The translations under genes were made by a program, and so were the position numbers. Below the pieces are notes generated by a model, which had not been told where the DNA came from, ran no database searches, and saw nothing but the letters and a program-made list of their open reading frames with translations. 12,690 nucleotides of DNA from CBFFRJ01 sp051486985 (GTDB lineage Bacteria; Pseudomonadota; Gammaproteobacteria; Enterobacterales; Enterobacteriaceae), in NCBI RefSeq assembly GCF_051486985.1, contig NZ_JAHVDV010000054.1:1-12690 (forward strand), given 5' to 3'. This document shows positions 7,361 to 12,690 of the stretch, in pieces. Position 1 is the first letter of the stretch, and every line of letters begins with the position of its first letter.

Positions 7361-8194
7361 TCAGCGCGAGGCGCTGGACGGCTGTACACCCGCACGCGAC
7401 GGCAACATAAACAGCACCAGCGCCGGGATGAGATAAAGGAAATATACAAACACTTCACTGACGCTCGGGGTTTCCTGATAACCGAAAATACCCTCCAGCA
7501 GCGTGCCGGTCAGAGAGTGGGTTGTCAGCACATTGCTCAAATCAAACGCCACATCCTGAAAATGGTTCCACAGTCCCGCCTCGTGAAAGGCACGAATCGC
7601 ACCCGCGGCAAGCCCTGCCGCCACCAGCAAAATGAACAAACTGGTCCATTTGAAAAACGCGCCCAGATTCAGTCTGATGCCACCCCAGTAGAGCAGGAAA
7701 CCTAATACCACGGCAGTCGCCAGCCCCAGCATGGCGCCAACCGGTGGCCAGAGTCCCACATCCTGTTGAAATGCCGCCAGAAGAAAGAAGACCGATTCCA
7801 GCCCTTCACGTGCGACCGCAAAAAACACCATCAGGATCAGCGCCCAGCCGTGGTGATGACTGCGCGCCAGCGCGTTGTCTACCGCCTGCTCAAGCTGCAC
7901 TTTGACGTTACGCGACACCTTACGCATCCAGAACACCATCCAGGTAAGGATCGCTACCGCAATCCCCGCCACGATCCCCTCAAACAGCTCCTGCTCTTTT
8001 TGTGGAAACTCGCCCGTGGTTTCGTTAATGAAGATGCCGAGCGCCAGGCAGAGGGCGGCGGCAAGAAATACACCAATCCACATCACGCCTATCCAGCGGC
8101 CACGCTGGGTACGTTTGAGATAACTGGCAATGAGGCTGACGATCAGCGCCGCTTCGAGGCCTTCACGTAACATAATGAGAAATGGCACAAACAT
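7361..8194 (-). CDS. efeU: EfeU, inner-membrane iron permease (Ftr1 family), intact
   Basis: EfeU is the transmembrane channel of the low-pH iron importer and is related to the yeast permease Ftr1. The 277-residue product has about seven hydrophobic segments and both family iron-binding motifs of the REXXE type: REGLE at 10-14 and REGLE at 129-133. A short HHH lies in the loop at 113-115. A GGGG-containing ribosome-binding site lies about 8 bases before the ATG. In E. coli K-12 this gene (ycdN) is broken by a frameshift; here the frame is continuous, so the importer should be functional. It is the first gene of efeUOB, 57 bases downstream of a strong Fur box. Confidence 0.96.
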   Translation of the reverse strand: MFVPFLIMLREGLEAALIVSLIASYLKRTQRGRWIGVMWIGVFLAAALCLALGIFINETTGEFPQKEQELFEGIVAGIAVAILTWMVFWMRKVSRNVKVQLEQAVDNALARSHHHGWALILMVFFAVAREGLESVFFLLAAFQQDVGLWPPVGAMLGLATAVVLGFLLYWGGIRLNLGAFFKWTSLFILLVAAGLAAGAIRAFHEAGLWNHFQDVAFDLSNVLTTHSLTGTLLEGIFGYQETPSVSEVFVYFLYLIPALVLFMLPSRAGVQPSSASR

Positions 8195-8250
8195 GAGAAC
8201 GCCCCTGCGTCATATAAGGTCAATTACTGAAAAGAAAAGTAAACTTCTTT

Positions 8251-8269
8251 GATAGTGATTATCATTACG
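8251..8269 (-). promoter_or_regulatory. Fur box upstream of efeU
   Basis: GATAGTGATTATCATTACG matches the 19-bp Fur consensus GATAATGATAATCATTATC at 15 positions. It lies in the efeU/permease divergent spacer, 57 bases before the efeU start and 202 bases before the permease start. Iron repression of efeUOB is known in E. coli. The distance favours efeU as the target; an effect on the permease is not indicated. Confidence 0.88.
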
Positions 8270-8335
8270 AAAAGCGGAAACTCAAGCGAAAAATGCAGAG
8301 AATGATAACTGGATGTAAATGGCTAGCAGGCTAAC

Positions 8336-8349
8336 CATCAGGCCTGATG
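8336..8349. repeat. Perfect 14-bp palindrome in the efeU / nucleoside permease spacer
   Basis: CATCAGGCCTGATG is a perfect palindrome with no spacer, about 75 bp upstream of the candidate permease promoter. Gapless palindromes of this size are often operators for dimeric regulators. I cannot assign it to a known regulator, and it does not match Fur, CRP or Pho sites. Confidence 0.5.
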
Positions 8350-8410
8350 ACGTTATGCAGAAGTGTTTGAAATAGTGAAGTATTTTTGCTTACAAAACTT
8401 TAACTTTCTG

Positions 8411-8440
8411 TTTACTGACTTCTGACAGTGTGGCTAAATA
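8411..8440 (+). promoter_or_regulatory. Candidate promoter of the nucleoside permease
   Basis: TTTACT (8411-8416) and TAAATA (8435-8440) are spaced 18 bp apart and lie 30 bases before the ATG. Both hexamers are only moderate matches to sigma-70 elements. Confidence 0.3.
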
Positions 8441-8470
8441 AGCGCCCATTTACCTGCAAACATTCCCGAT

Positions 8471-9655
8471 ATGATTAACTTTCTACATTTTCTGCTGGCG
8501 CTGGTAGTGATCCTCGCGCTCGCCTGGCTGGTGAGCTTTGATAGACGCGTGCTTCGCCTGCGCTTTATTTTGCAACTGGTGGTCATTGAACTGGCCCTGG
8601 CCTGGTTCTTTCTCCATGCCGAGAGCGGCCTGACGCTTGTTAAATATGTTTCCGGCTTTTTCGACGTTCTGCTGAAATTTGCAGGCGAAGGCAGCAACTT
8701 CGTCTTTGGTGGAATGGGTGAAAAAGGGCTGGCCTTTATTTTCCTCGGTGTGCTCTGTCCGATTATCTTTATTTCAGCGCTGATTGGCATTTTGCAGCAC
8801 TGGCGAATTCTGCCCCTGTTCATCCGGGTAATTGGCACCGGGCTTTCAAAACTGAACGGCATGGGCAAACTGGAGTCTTTCAACGCTGTCAGTTCGCTGA
8901 TCCTCGGTCAGTCGGAAAACTTTATCGCGTATAAAGGCATTCTGGGCGACCTCTCTTCACGCCGTCTGTTTACGATGGCGGCCACCGCGATGTCGACAGT
9001 CTCGCTTTCCATTGTGGGCGCGTATATGACCATGCTGGACGCAAAGTATGTGGTGGCGGCGCTGGTGCTGAATATGTTCAGCACGTTTATTATTTTAACC
9101 GTCATTAACCCCACACGGGCGGATGCCGAAGCAGAGGTCAAGCTGGAGAAGCTGCACGAGTCGCAGAGTTTTTTTGAGATGCTGGGTGAATACATTCTGG
9201 CAGGCTTCAAAGTGGCAATGATTATTCTGGCGATGCTGATTGGCTTTATCGCGCTTATCAGCGCCGTTAACGCCCTCTTCTCTTCGCTGTTCGGCATCAG
9301 CTTCCAGCAGATTCTGGGTTATGTTTTCTACCCGCTGGCCTGGCTTATCGGCATTCCTCTGTCTGACGCATTACACGCGGGCAGCATAATGGCGACCAAG
9401 CTGGTGGCTAACGAATTTGTGGCAATGATCGAGTTGCAGAAGATTGCCGCCGGGATGACGCCGCGTGGCCTGGGTATTTTGTCGGTGTTCCTGGTGTCGT
9501 TTGCTAACTTTGCGTCTATCGGCATTGTGGCGGGGGCAATAAAGGGGCTGAATGAGAAGCAAGGCAACGTGGTCTCTCGCTTTGGTCTGCGCCTGGTCTA
9601 TGGCGCAACGCTGGTGAGTTTGCTCTCCGCCGCCTTTGCGGGCGTAGTGCTCTAA
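8471..9655 (+). CDS. NupC-family nucleoside permease (concentrative transporter)
   Basis: This inner-membrane transporter of the concentrative nucleoside transporter family takes up nucleosides using an ion gradient. The 394-residue product is colinear with E. coli NupC from the first residues (MINFLHFLLAL against MDRVLHFVLAL) and shares long identical blocks such as GMGKLESFNAVSSLILGQSE. Residues matching the substrate site of the Vibrio CNT structure are present: Gln147-Ser148-Glu149, Asn314-Glu315, and Asn346 with Ser349. The start codon is fixed by this alignment, although no Shine-Dalgarno is visible. In E. coli nupC lies elsewhere, beside mntH, so this copy next to efeU is probably a second paralogue; I leave the symbol blank for that reason. 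It is monocistronic, divergent from efeU and followed by a strong terminator. NupX and PsuT are less likely because they are longer and less similar. Confidence 0.93.
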   Translation: MINFLHFLLALVVILALAWLVSFDRRVLRLRFILQLVVIELALAWFFLHAESGLTLVKYVSGFFDVLLKFAGEGSNFVFGGMGEKGLAFIFLGVLCPIIFISALIGILQHWRILPLFIRVIGTGLSKLNGMGKLESFNAVSSLILGQSENFIAYKGILGDLSSRRLFTMAATAMSTVSLSIVGAYMTMLDAKYVVAALVLNMFSTFIILTVINPTRADAEAEVKLEKLHESQSFFEMLGEYILAGFKVAMIILAMLIGFIALISAVNALFSSLFGISFQQILGYVFYPLAWLIGIPLSDALHAGSIMATKLVANEFVAMIELQKIAAGMTPRGLGILSVFLVSFANFASIGIVAGAIKGLNEKQGNVVSRFGLRLVYGATLVSLLSAAFAGVVL

Positions 9656-9661
9656 CACTCG

Positions 9662-9687
9662 CGGCGGGCTTAACACCCGCCGTTTTT
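9662..9687 (+). terminator. Intrinsic terminator of the nucleoside permease
   Basis: CGGCGGG (9662-9668) and CCCGCCG (9676-9682) pair across a 7-base loop and are followed by TTTTT. The stem begins 7 bases after the permease stop. It also lies just beyond the stop of the convergent lipoprotein gene, so it may serve both. Confidence 0.9.
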
Positions 9688-9690
9688 ATA

Positions 9691-10119
9691 TCAGAACTGC
9701 ACGCACACCGGCTGGTCAACACGCATTACTGACTCCTGGGCAAAGCGGGATGTATAAATACCCCGTAATGCTTCGATATTCTTTTCGCTTCCGACGTCTT
9801 TAGGGTGGATTAGCATCAGCGCTTTGCTCGACTCACGCGCTATTTTGCCGTCATTGCCCAGCCACTGCCCGCGTGCGTCAAACACCGTCAACCCCTCGCG
9901 AAAACGCGGCGTGACGTCACCGTCCACAAACTGCTGCCACTCCGCCCCGGTAATCTCCTTTCCCGCCGGGCGATTTAAACCAAAGTAGAGGGTCGTTTGC
10001 TGCATCTGGTTGTCTGCTTTACAGGTTTGCTCCGGCGCCGCCTGGCGTTGAGAAGGTGCCACGCACCCGGTTAATGCTGCTGCGATTATTAGTGCAGTGA
10101 CCCCTGTCTTAATTTTCAT
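9691..10119 (-). CDS. DUF3574 domain lipoprotein
   Basis: The function is unknown. The 142-residue product starts with a lipoprotein signal (MKIKTGVTALIIAAALTGC, Cys19 in an LTGC lipobox). Val at +2 points to the outer membrane rather than inner-membrane retention. Residues of about 41-141 match my recollection of DUF3574: LYFGLNRPAG, EWQQFVDGDVTPRFREGLTV, DARGQW, then SKALMLIHP and RFAQESVMRVD. The ATG at 10119 was chosen because GAGGAT lies 7 bases before it and because it gives a complete lipoprotein signal; a longer frame upstream would bury the signal. The gene is single, convergent with the permease and downstream of the fimbrial genes. It has no visible functional link to either neighbour. 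Confidence 0.88.
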   Translation of the reverse strand: MKIKTGVTALIIAAALTGCVAPSQRQAAPEQTCKADNQMQQTTLYFGLNRPAGKEITGAEWQQFVDGDVTPRFREGLTVFDARGQWLGNDGKIARESSKALMLIHPKDVGSEKNIEALRGIYTSRFAQESVMRVDQPVCVQF

Positions 10120-10134
10120 CAGGCTATCCTCGTT

Positions 10135-10162
10135 GTTATAAGAGCAGTGATAAAAACGTAAA
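10135..10162 (-). promoter_or_regulatory. Candidate promoter of the DUF3574 gene
   Basis: On the minus strand TTTACG (10157-10162) is followed after 16 bp by TATAAC (10135-10140), a good -10 hexamer, with the ATG about 15 bases further on. The -35 is weak. Confidence 0.35.
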
Positions 10163-10184
10163 TAAACTGCTTTATCAACAAAAA

Positions 10185-10211
10185 GATAAGCAAGACCCGT
10201 CATCCCTTATC
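10185..10211 (-). terminator. Weak terminator candidate after the fimbrial adhesin gene
   Basis: On the minus strand GATAAG and CTTATC pair around a 15-base loop and are followed by TTTTTG. It lies 1 base after the adhesin stop codon. The short 6-bp stem and large loop make it uncertain; transcripts may continue into the lipoprotein gene. Confidence 0.35.
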
Positions 10212-10212
10212 G

Positions 10213-11250
10213 TCATTCATATGACATAACAAATTCCAGTGCAGAATTGGCCGTGCCGCCGGTCATTGTTCCAGTGCGTATATAGCGGGCCTTCATGGGA
10301 ATGACGAAGCTACCACCATTGATTTTATCGTAACCCTGAGTTCCCCCGGTATTCGGTACGGCAATCTTCGTATTGAAGGGTACGGTAGTCACACCGTCAT
10401 CAAAGAGAACCTGAACACCGACGCCGGTTGCCAGTGAAGCTCCATTTAGCGTCAGGTATTGTGTATTGCCGGAACCTACCAGCGTCACGCCAGCAGCAGG
10501 TCGGAAGGTATAATTGACCGAAGCCATCCCAGGATTGCAATTATTAACCTGGAGATTAAAGGAAACCGCTTCGCTGGTTGCGTTCACTGCAGGAAAATCA
10601 GTAGCCGCATGTTTACCAAGTTGTACCGGCGGTATATCCGGTGTAGTGCAGGATGCTGCCGTAAACTTTACGGTTCCATTGATATTAAAGGTCCCGACGA
10701 ATACCCCTGGAGAATTGACATCATTCACCGACCCCTTGACCCAGGGTCCACTCATCACAACATCTCCGGTTGAAATTGGCCCGATAGCATAAAACTGTAG
10801 CGTGTACTGATCAGGAGCAGGACCAAATACATTAAGGCCTGGAGCATAGTAAGGTGCGAACCATAAGTTAGGATCATTACCTACATCGTTGTGATAGACA
10901 CGTGGATCGGTCGGGGCGTAAGGGGTTAATTTCATCCCAATACCTTCGACATCAGTTTTGAAAATGCCAGGATAGATGGTGGGCTGCATGGGGTTAGCAT
11001 ATTGCTGGAAAAAGTATAATGTACTTCCCCCACAACTTATTCCCTCATTGATACGAGAAGTAGAGTTCAGGATGATTGCATCACCAATCGGCGTACCAGG
11101 GACATGATCTTTTCCAACAGTAAACTGTTTTTGTGAAAAATTAGCTGTATAAACCGCGGTACTACTTACCGTACACGCTGCCAGGCTAATATGACTATAG
11201 CTGATAAGCAACACTGACAAAATTAAATGCAACACCCTGGTAAATTTCAT
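10213..11250 (-). CDS. Two-domain fimbrial tip adhesin of a chaperone-usher system
   Basis: The product has 345 residues and is secreted, with a signal peptide ending at about SLA (residue 24). The size and layout are those of tip adhesins such as FimH or MrkD: an N-terminal receptor-binding domain (about 26-190, with Cys26 and Cys73 as a likely disulfide) and a C-terminal pilin domain (about 195-345, with Cys201 and Cys238). The pilin domain ends in ARYIRTGTMTGG and FVMSYE, with the penultimate Tyr used in chaperone recognition. An AGGAG ribosome-binding site lies 8 bases before the ATG. The chaperone gene ends 27 bases upstream, so the two are cotranscribed. The binding domain is not one I recognise, and its ligand is unknown. 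The pilin domain is about two-thirds identical to the second subunit at 12327-12690. Confidence 0.88.
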   Translation of the reverse strand: MKFTRVLHLILSVLLISYSHISLAACTVSSTAVYTANFSQKQFTVGKDHVPGTPIGDAIILNSTSRINEGISCGGSTLYFFQQYANPMQPTIYPGIFKTDVEGIGMKLTPYAPTDPRVYHNDVGNDPNLWFAPYYAPGLNVFGPAPDQYTLQFYAIGPISTGDVVMSGPWVKGSVNDVNSPGVFVGTFNINGTVKFTAASCTTPDIPPVQLGKHAATDFPAVNATSEAVSFNLQVNNCNPGMASVNYTFRPAAGVTLVGSGNTQYLTLNGASLATGVGVQVLFDDGVTTVPFNTKIAVPNTGGTQGYDKINGGSFVIPMKARYIRTGTMTGGTANSALEFVMSYE

Positions 11251-11277
11251 CTTTACTCTCCTGAAAGATGCTCAACA

Positions 11278-12000
11278 TCAATGGTGAAATTGCGCCTCAT
11301 GGTTATCAAAGCCGCCATTATCATTAATAGTGGTAAAATAAAGTTTCCCTTTTGATGGGGGTATTACTTTGCTCACATGAAATGTTCCGGTGCCTTTCGC
11401 CGGGCACATGCCACTTTGTTTAATCGCAATCATTTCGGATGGCGGCGCGAGTTGAATATGACGGACAGAAACAGTGAAGGGTGACGGGTTATAACACTCG
11501 ACTCTGTCTTTTTTTTCACCCGATATCAATCGCCAGCGGAGTCCAGAAATAGCTTTCCCTGGATTGCCCTGCAAATGAGTTGGGCGGAAAAATATTTTTA
11601 ACCGGGAACGAACAGGAAACTGTATAAAGTTTTGCGTGCCGGCTATCTTAGCCTTAGGAGGAGGACTAATTTCCAGCACGTTAATCCAGTAAACGGTTTC
11701 CTGGTCATGGGGGAGATCACCACCCGTAAACTGAATTCTGAGTGAATTTCCTTTACCTGGATCCAGTCGGAAAACAGGCGGCAACACAATAAAAGGTGCT
11801 TTAGTATTATTCTCTTCGCCAGCATCAATCCATGTCTGAATCAAACGTGGCTCAGTGGATTTGTTGCTCACCCCCAGCGTCACTTCTTTTTTGCCTTGTG
11901 GGTAAATTATGCGTGTCGCATCAAGCATAATACCGGCCTGAACAGGGGGCATGAGTGTACATAGACTGAACAAAAAACAACTTTTAATCGTAAGTCTCAT
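11278..12000 (-). CDS. Periplasmic fimbrial chaperone (PapD/FimC family)
   Basis: This periplasmic chaperone folds fimbrial subunits by lending them a beta strand and hands them to an outer-membrane usher. The 240-residue product has a signal peptide ending in VQA at residue 22 and two immunoglobulin-like domains. Family hallmarks are Arg30 in LDATRIIYP and Lys135 in VRSRLKIFFRP, the pair that anchors the subunit C-terminus, together with VLPPVFRLDPGKGNSLRI at 72-89. Cys169 and Cys199 may form a disulfide in domain 2. The frame can be read from a TTG at 12018, but the ATG at 12000 gives a normal signal peptide and has GAGGG 11 bases upstream, so I chose it. That ribosome-binding site lies in the loop of a perfect hairpin. 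The adhesin follows after 27 bases. No usher is present nearby. Confidence 0.93.
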   Translation of the reverse strand: MRLTIKSCFLFSLCTLMPPVQAGIMLDATRIIYPQGKKEVTLGVSNKSTEPRLIQTWIDAGEENNTKAPFIVLPPVFRLDPGKGNSLRIQFTGGDLPHDQETVYWINVLEISPPPKAKIAGTQNFIQFPVRSRLKIFFRPTHLQGNPGKAISGLRWRLISGEKKDRVECYNPSPFTVSVRHIQLAPPSEMIAIKQSGMCPAKGTGTFHVSKVIPPSKGKLYFTTINDNGGFDNHEAQFHH

Positions 12001-12001
12001 T

Positions 12002-12025
12002 ATATTTCTTACCCTCAAGAAATAT
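12002..12025 (-). promoter_or_regulatory. Hairpin with the chaperone ribosome-binding site in its loop
   Basis: On the minus strand ATATTTCTT (12025-12017) and AAGAAATAT (12010-12002) form a perfect 9-bp AU-rich stem. The 6-base loop GAGGGT contains the Shine-Dalgarno of the chaperone gene. The stem ends one base before the ATG. Such a structure can present or hide the ribosome-binding site; a role in translational control is inferred. Confidence 0.55.
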
Positions 12026-12065
12026 TATCTTTCGACTTACAATGATAAAAAGCGGAGTTGTCACT

Positions 12066-12302
12066 ATGAATAAATTACATCGCGGAAGTTTACATTTAAT
12101 GACACTCGGTTTGCAACGTAACGCTGATAATAACTCCACCAACGGCTCACAAGGGCAAACTTCTAACACCTTAAGAAACAAAGGCTTTAAACCATTTAAC
12201 CTCATTCAAGAGATAGATACGTTACAATTCAGGAAAGAATGTTACTTAATTTCACCAGATTATTGCTCCGCTTGCCAGCCGATATTATCCACCACGAAAT
12301 AA
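12066..12302 (+). CDS. Small hypothetical ORF opposite the fimbrial spacer
   Basis: This 78-residue ORF lies on the plus strand, opposite to all the fimbrial genes, in the 326-bp spacer between the chaperone and the second adhesin. A GGAG lies 8 bases before its ATG. The product is hydrophilic, with Asn, Ser and Thr enriched between residues 20 and 40, has no signal peptide or membrane segment, and resembles nothing I know. The minus strand here also has a short open frame, from 12205 into the chaperone start, that is no more convincing. The spacer otherwise holds only the chaperone leader and a hairpin. The ORF may be chance. Confidence 0.25.
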   Translation: MNKLHRGSLHLMTLGLQRNADNNSTNGSQGQTSNTLRNKGFKPFNLIQEIDTLQFRKECYLISPDYCSACQPILSTTK

Positions 12303-12317
12303 TTTTCATGGTGGATA
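12286..12317 (-). terminator. Long hairpin after the second adhesin gene
   Basis: TATCCACCACGAAA (12286-12299) pairs with TTTCATGGTGGATA (12304-12317) over 14 positions with a 4-base loop. The one DNA mismatch becomes a G-U pair in minus-strand RNA, which suggests the structure acts in the minus-strand transcript. It lies 9 bases after the adhesin stop. No U-tract follows, so it may be a stabilising or partial terminator hairpin. Confidence 0.5.
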
Positions 12318-12326
12318 TACACCCTT

Positions 12327-12690
12327 TTATTCATACGCCATCACAAATTCCGCCGCCGAGTTTGCCGTTCCCGCGCTAATGGTGCCGGTGCGCACATAGC
12401 GGGCTTTCATGGGGATAGAAAAACTACCGCCCGTCGTTTTGTTATAACCATTCGGGCCGCCCGTATTCGGTGCAACGATTTTTGTATTAAACGGCACGGC
12501 GGTGATGCCGTCGTTTTTCAGCAGTTGTACCCCCACGCCGATCGCCGTCGAACTGCTGTCGAGCGTCAGATACTGATTATTACCGGAGCCCTGAAGCGTT
12601 ATTCCCGAGGCGGGTTTGAAGGTATAGCTGACCGAATTGAGGCCCGGATCGCAGTTGTTGATTTCAAAATTAAACGAGACAGGCGTACTG
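12327..12690 (-). CDS. Fimbrial adhesin or subunit, C-terminal part (runs off the window)
   Basis: The frame is open from the window edge to the stop at 12327-12329, giving the last 120 residues of a longer protein. They form a pilin domain: VSFNFEINNCDPG, then YTFKPASGITLQGSG, VPFNTKIVAPNTGG, and the end KARYVRTGTISAG with EFVMAYE and the conserved penultimate Tyr. By direct comparison about 82 of 120 positions equal the C-terminus of the adhesin at 10213-11250. The missing N-terminal part probably holds another receptor-binding domain. It lies upstream of the chaperone on the same strand, and the usher and major pilin may lie beyond the window edge. An internal ATG at 12536 is not a plausible start because the homology extends past it. 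Confidence 0.88.
   Translation of the reverse strand, partial: STPVSFNFEINNCDPGLNSVSYTFKPASGITLQGSGNNQYLTLDSSSTAIGVGVQLLKNDGITAVPFNTKIVAPNTGGPNGYNKTTGGSFSIPMKARYVRTGTISAGTANSAAEFVMAYE

Noticed and set aside
8361..8380. Possible CRP site upstream of the nucleoside permease
   Set aside because: The best candidate matches only parts of TGTGA-N6-TCACA; both half-sites have several mismatches.
8434..8883. 149-codon minus-strand frame opposite the nucleoside permease
   Set aside because: It is antisense to highly conserved NupC-like coding sequence, is rich in Ser, Lys and Arg as expected of a shadow frame, and has no homology I can see.
1..12690. CRISPR arrays, tRNA or rRNA genes, complete insertion sequences
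   Set aside because: No regularly spaced repeats, no tRNA-like cloverleaf or rRNA sequence and no transposase were seen; the repeated Rhs core end is a tip-displacement remnant, not an insertion sequence.

Overview
The window looks like chromosome from a member of the Enterobacteriaceae close to Enterobacter, Leclercia or Citrobacter. EfeU, EfeO, EfeB and PhoH read as close relatives of the E. coli proteins, in the E. coli order efeU-efeO-efeB-phoH. The NupC-type permease and the chaperone-usher fimbrial proteins are also enterobacterial in style. The genus is an inference; there is no rRNA or other marker gene here.

Layout. (1) 1-2254: 3' part of a large Rhs gene on the + strand. Its GC-rich YD-repeat core ends at the DPLGL motif, where an AT-rich variable C-terminal tip of 109 residues begins. 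(2) 2255-3514: accessory end of the Rhs locus. It holds two hairpins, an AT-rich 151-residue ORF that is the probable immunity gene, a short protein-like fragment on the opposite strand, and a degenerate orphan copy of an Rhs C-terminus fused to an unknown ORF. A strong terminator at 3511-3536 closes the region. (3) 3551-4887: phoH on the - strand, with a good Pho box about 150 bp upstream of its long start codon. (4) 4888-8194: the complete efeUOB ferrous iron uptake operon on the - strand, with an intact efeU, a Fur box upstream and an 11-bp hairpin terminator after efeB. (5) 8471-9655: a NupC-family nucleoside permease on the + strand, divergent from efeU and ending in a clear intrinsic terminator. 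(6) 9691-10119: a DUF3574 lipoprotein on the - strand. (7) 10213-12690: part of a chaperone-usher fimbrial cluster on the - strand: a two-domain adhesin, its periplasmic chaperone, a 326-bp spacer, and the C-terminal part of a second adhesin-like subunit about two-thirds identical to the first over the shared region. The usher and major pilin are not in the window.

How it works together. The Rhs tip and following ORF form a probable toxin-immunity pair for contact-dependent competition, and the orphan tip records past tip exchange. EfeU (permease), EfeO (periplasmic cupredoxin/M75 protein) and EfeB (Tat-exported haem peroxidase) form one iron importer, with Fur control indicated by the upstream site. 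PhoH belongs to the phosphate-starvation response. The fimbrial genes supply surface adhesion, and the tandem adhesin copies suggest duplication of an adhesin module.

Most interesting unexplained items: the Cys/His-rich Rhs tip, the paired hairpins before its immunity gene, the orphan tip that shares only the first part of the current tip, and a perfect hairpin that holds the ribosome-binding site of the fimbrial chaperone in its loop.
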